Source: CAZTCJ01 sp964612085
GTDB lineage: Bacteria > Pseudomonadota > Alphaproteobacteria > JAJFIK01
Reading direction: 5' to 3'
Length of the DNA stretch: 15,331 nt
NCBI GenBank assembly: GCA_964612085.1
Contig: CAZTCJ010000088.1
Coordinates: 1 to 15,331, forward strand
Shown one piece after another: positions 14,225 to 15,331 of this stretch. Position 1 is the first letter of the stretch; each line of letters begins with the position of its first letter. The translations under genes and the position numbers were made by a program. The notes under the pieces are model-generated. The model saw only the letters and a list, made by a program, of their open reading frames with translations, was not told the origin of the DNA and did not search any database.

Positions 14225-14319
14225 ACCCTGTCATCCCTCTTATGTCCGTCTCTCATATACAGTGCCTAAGTGCTTGATCCGGCGGGGGCGCAGCGGGCAG
14301 CCAAGGAGTATTCATCACG

Positions 14320-15189
14320 ATGGTTTGTGCATCCTCGTTCCGGTCCGGCCTTGGCGGTCTCGCCATGGCGGCCGTTTTCTTCTCCGCACCGGGAGCATTC
14401 GCGTCTCCGGCGACCGAATCCGACTTGACGGAAATTCATGACGGCGTGTTCAGCGCCAATGCGACCGTGTCCTACCAGTCCTCCCATGTGTTCCGGGGCG
14501 TGCGTCAGGCGGCTGACAATGTCCAACTCAAGCTGAAAAGCAGGTTCGATACCGGCCTGGTCGATATCCAGGCGGGCGCCGTGGCGATCCGTCCGACCGT
14601 CGATCAATATGCCGGGATCGATGAGCCCACGGAAGTGGATATCTTTGCCTCCGCGCGCTTCGATCTGCTGGGCCTGTTCGTCGCGGAAGCGGGCGCGACC
14701 TATTACCTTTATCCCGATGCGGAAGATACCGGCGATGCCAATCCGCGCTCCTTCGAGGTGTTCGCCGGGATCGATCTGCCCGTCATCATCCCTGTGCTGA
14801 TCAGGGCCTATTACGACGTGGACTACGACAACACCACGATCGAGACCAAAGGACGCTGGCGTCAGGCCGTGCTCGGCGAACGGCTCGAACTCGAAGTCAA
14901 CAGCGTGATCGGCTATGTGCATACGGGCGACAACGGCGCCAATGAGAATGCGGCGCTGGCGGGCGCGCGGACGCTGGTTCAGGATCAGCCCCAGGTCGCG
15001 CAACCGTTCGATGCGCAGGACCACCGCTTTTATGCCGGCATCGGAGCGGCGGCCAGCACGCGCATCGGCGATCACGTGAAGATCGGCGCCAATGTCAACT
15101 GGCAGGGCACGACCGGCGAATATGTCTTCGACGGCGAGACCGATGACGAGACGCTATGGGGCGGGGCGTCGATCACCGTGGGTTTCTGA
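14320..15189 (+). CDS. TorF-like (Gcw_chp type) putative outer-membrane porin
   Basis: The protein has 289 residues with a signal peptide (hydrophobic GLGGLAMAAVFFSAPGAFA, cleavage after residue 28). The mature protein begins with the family-typical first strands: NATVSYQSSHVFRGVRQAADNVQLKLKS matches the usual SSDYVFRGVSQ region when split across two strands. It continues with amphipathic strands of 8-10 residues, paired by acidic turns, to a C-terminal GGASITVGF ending in phenylalanine, the outer-membrane assembly signal. Strand count by eye is about 12. The transported substrate is unknown. The start ATG 14320 follows AAGGAG by 11 bases, longer than ideal, but no better in-frame start exists and the signal peptide begins here. 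Its last 35 bases, encoding the C-terminal strand and stop, are duplicated 141 bp downstream. Confidence 0.8.
   Translation: MVCASSFRSGLGGLAMAAVFFSAPGAFASPATESDLTEIHDGVFSANATVSYQSSHVFRGVRQAADNVQLKLKSRFDTGLVDIQAGAVAIRPTVDQYAGIDEPTEVDIFASARFDLLGLFVAEAGATYYLYPDAEDTGDANPRSFEVFAGIDLPVIIPVLIRAYYDVDYDNTTIETKGRWRQAVLGERLELEVNSVIGYVHTGDNGANENAALAGARTLVQDQPQVAQPFDAQDHRFYAGIGAAASTRIGDHVKIGANVNWQGTTGEYVFDGETDDETLWGGASITVGF
15155..15189 (+). repeat. Direct repeat copy 1 (3' end of TorF-like gene)
   Basis: These 35 bases encode the last residues WGGASITVGF and the stop codon. They recur at 15296-15330 with one difference (C versus A at the eighth base). Confidence 0.9.
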
Positions 15190-15190
15190 G

Positions 15191-15292
15191 TTTCCGATGA
15201 TGGCATCGCCAGCCCGCTCCCCCTCCCGGCCGCCCAGTCAGGGAACCCTTGTGGGTGGTCGGGGGGGGAGCGGGCTGGCTAAGTCACGGAAA
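15191..15292. repeat. Hairpin element bounded by short inverted repeats, between the two direct repeats
   Basis: The core is a perfect 16-bp stem: GCCAGCCCGCTCCCCC (15208-15223) pairs with 15264-15279. Imperfect pairing continues inward to 15236 and 15252, around a 15-base loop. Outside it, TTTCCG (15191-15196) and CGGAAA (15287-15292) form a 6-bp terminal inverted repeat. Neither strand has a T-run after the stem, so it is not a standard intrinsic terminator, although it may slow or stabilise RNA. It resembles a REP- or MITE-like intergenic repeat. It lies directly after the TorF-like stop codon. Confidence 0.6.
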
Positions 15293-15295
15293 GGA

Positions 15296-15330
15296 TATGG
15301 GGAGGGGCGTCGATCACCGTGGGTTTCTGA
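15296..15330 (+). repeat. Direct repeat copy 2 of the TorF-like gene end
   Basis: It is 34 of 35 bases identical to 15155-15189, including the stop codon. The sequence before it (aagtcacggaaagga) is not related to the coding sequence before copy 1, so this is an isolated gene-end fragment and not the end of a second full gene copy. The window ends one base later. Confidence 0.85.
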
Positions 15331-15331
15331 T

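Overview
The window is GC-rich, tightly packed DNA from a Gram-negative bacterium. Three genes encode proteins that look like outer-membrane or exported beta-barrel or RTX proteins, several others carry Sec signal peptides, and one promoter region has a CtrA-like site (TAA-N7-TTAAC type). Together with the protein families present (TorF-type porin, MipA/OmpV, HTTM-DCC, MAPEG) this points to an alphaproteobacterium. I cannot name the genus from the sequence alone. There are no rRNA, tRNA, CRISPR, transposase or phage genes in the window.

Layout. 68-1873 (-) is an HTTM (vitamin K gamma-carboxylase-like) membrane protein fused to a CxxC-bearing DCC domain. 2014-4410 (-) is a large dynamin-like GTPase with a clear P-loop but a degenerate G3 motif, followed by a hairpin terminator at 1959-1984. 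A 525-bp non-coding gap leads to a class I SAM methyltransferase at 4936-5601 (+), which may be translationally coupled to a six-residue leader ORF. 5750-6619 (+) is a MipA/OmpV barrel, ending at a strong bidirectional hairpin terminator shared with the convergent RTX-type gene. That gene (8658 to 6685, -) is a calcium-binding nonapeptide-repeat protein built from nine exact 36-residue units and is broken by one in-frame TAA at 7324-7326. The break removes the last three and a half units and the C-terminal secretion tail.

From 13639 down to 9007 (-) runs a four-gene unit with short gaps of 12, 40 and 21 bp: MAPEG membrane protein, exported NTF2-like protein, exported beta-lactamase-fold serine hydrolase, and a membrane-anchored GH31 glycosidase. 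The GH31 protein resembles the sulfoquinovosidase YihQ but has Gln where YihQ has its sulfonate-binding Arg. A TTGACG-18-TATCAC promoter sits upstream. The unit looks like an envelope or periplasmic activity set with unknown substrate.

The right end has a small GlsB/YeaQ-type stress membrane protein (13754-14026, -) and a TorF-like outer-membrane protein (14320-15189, +). Immediately after the latter, a large hairpin of about 100 bp is flanked by a 35-bp direct repeat that duplicates the 3' end of the porin gene (34 of 35 bases identical). The second copy finishes one base before the window ends. This att-like or gene-end-duplication arrangement, the stop codon inside the RTX array and the altered GH31 pocket are the most unusual things seen.
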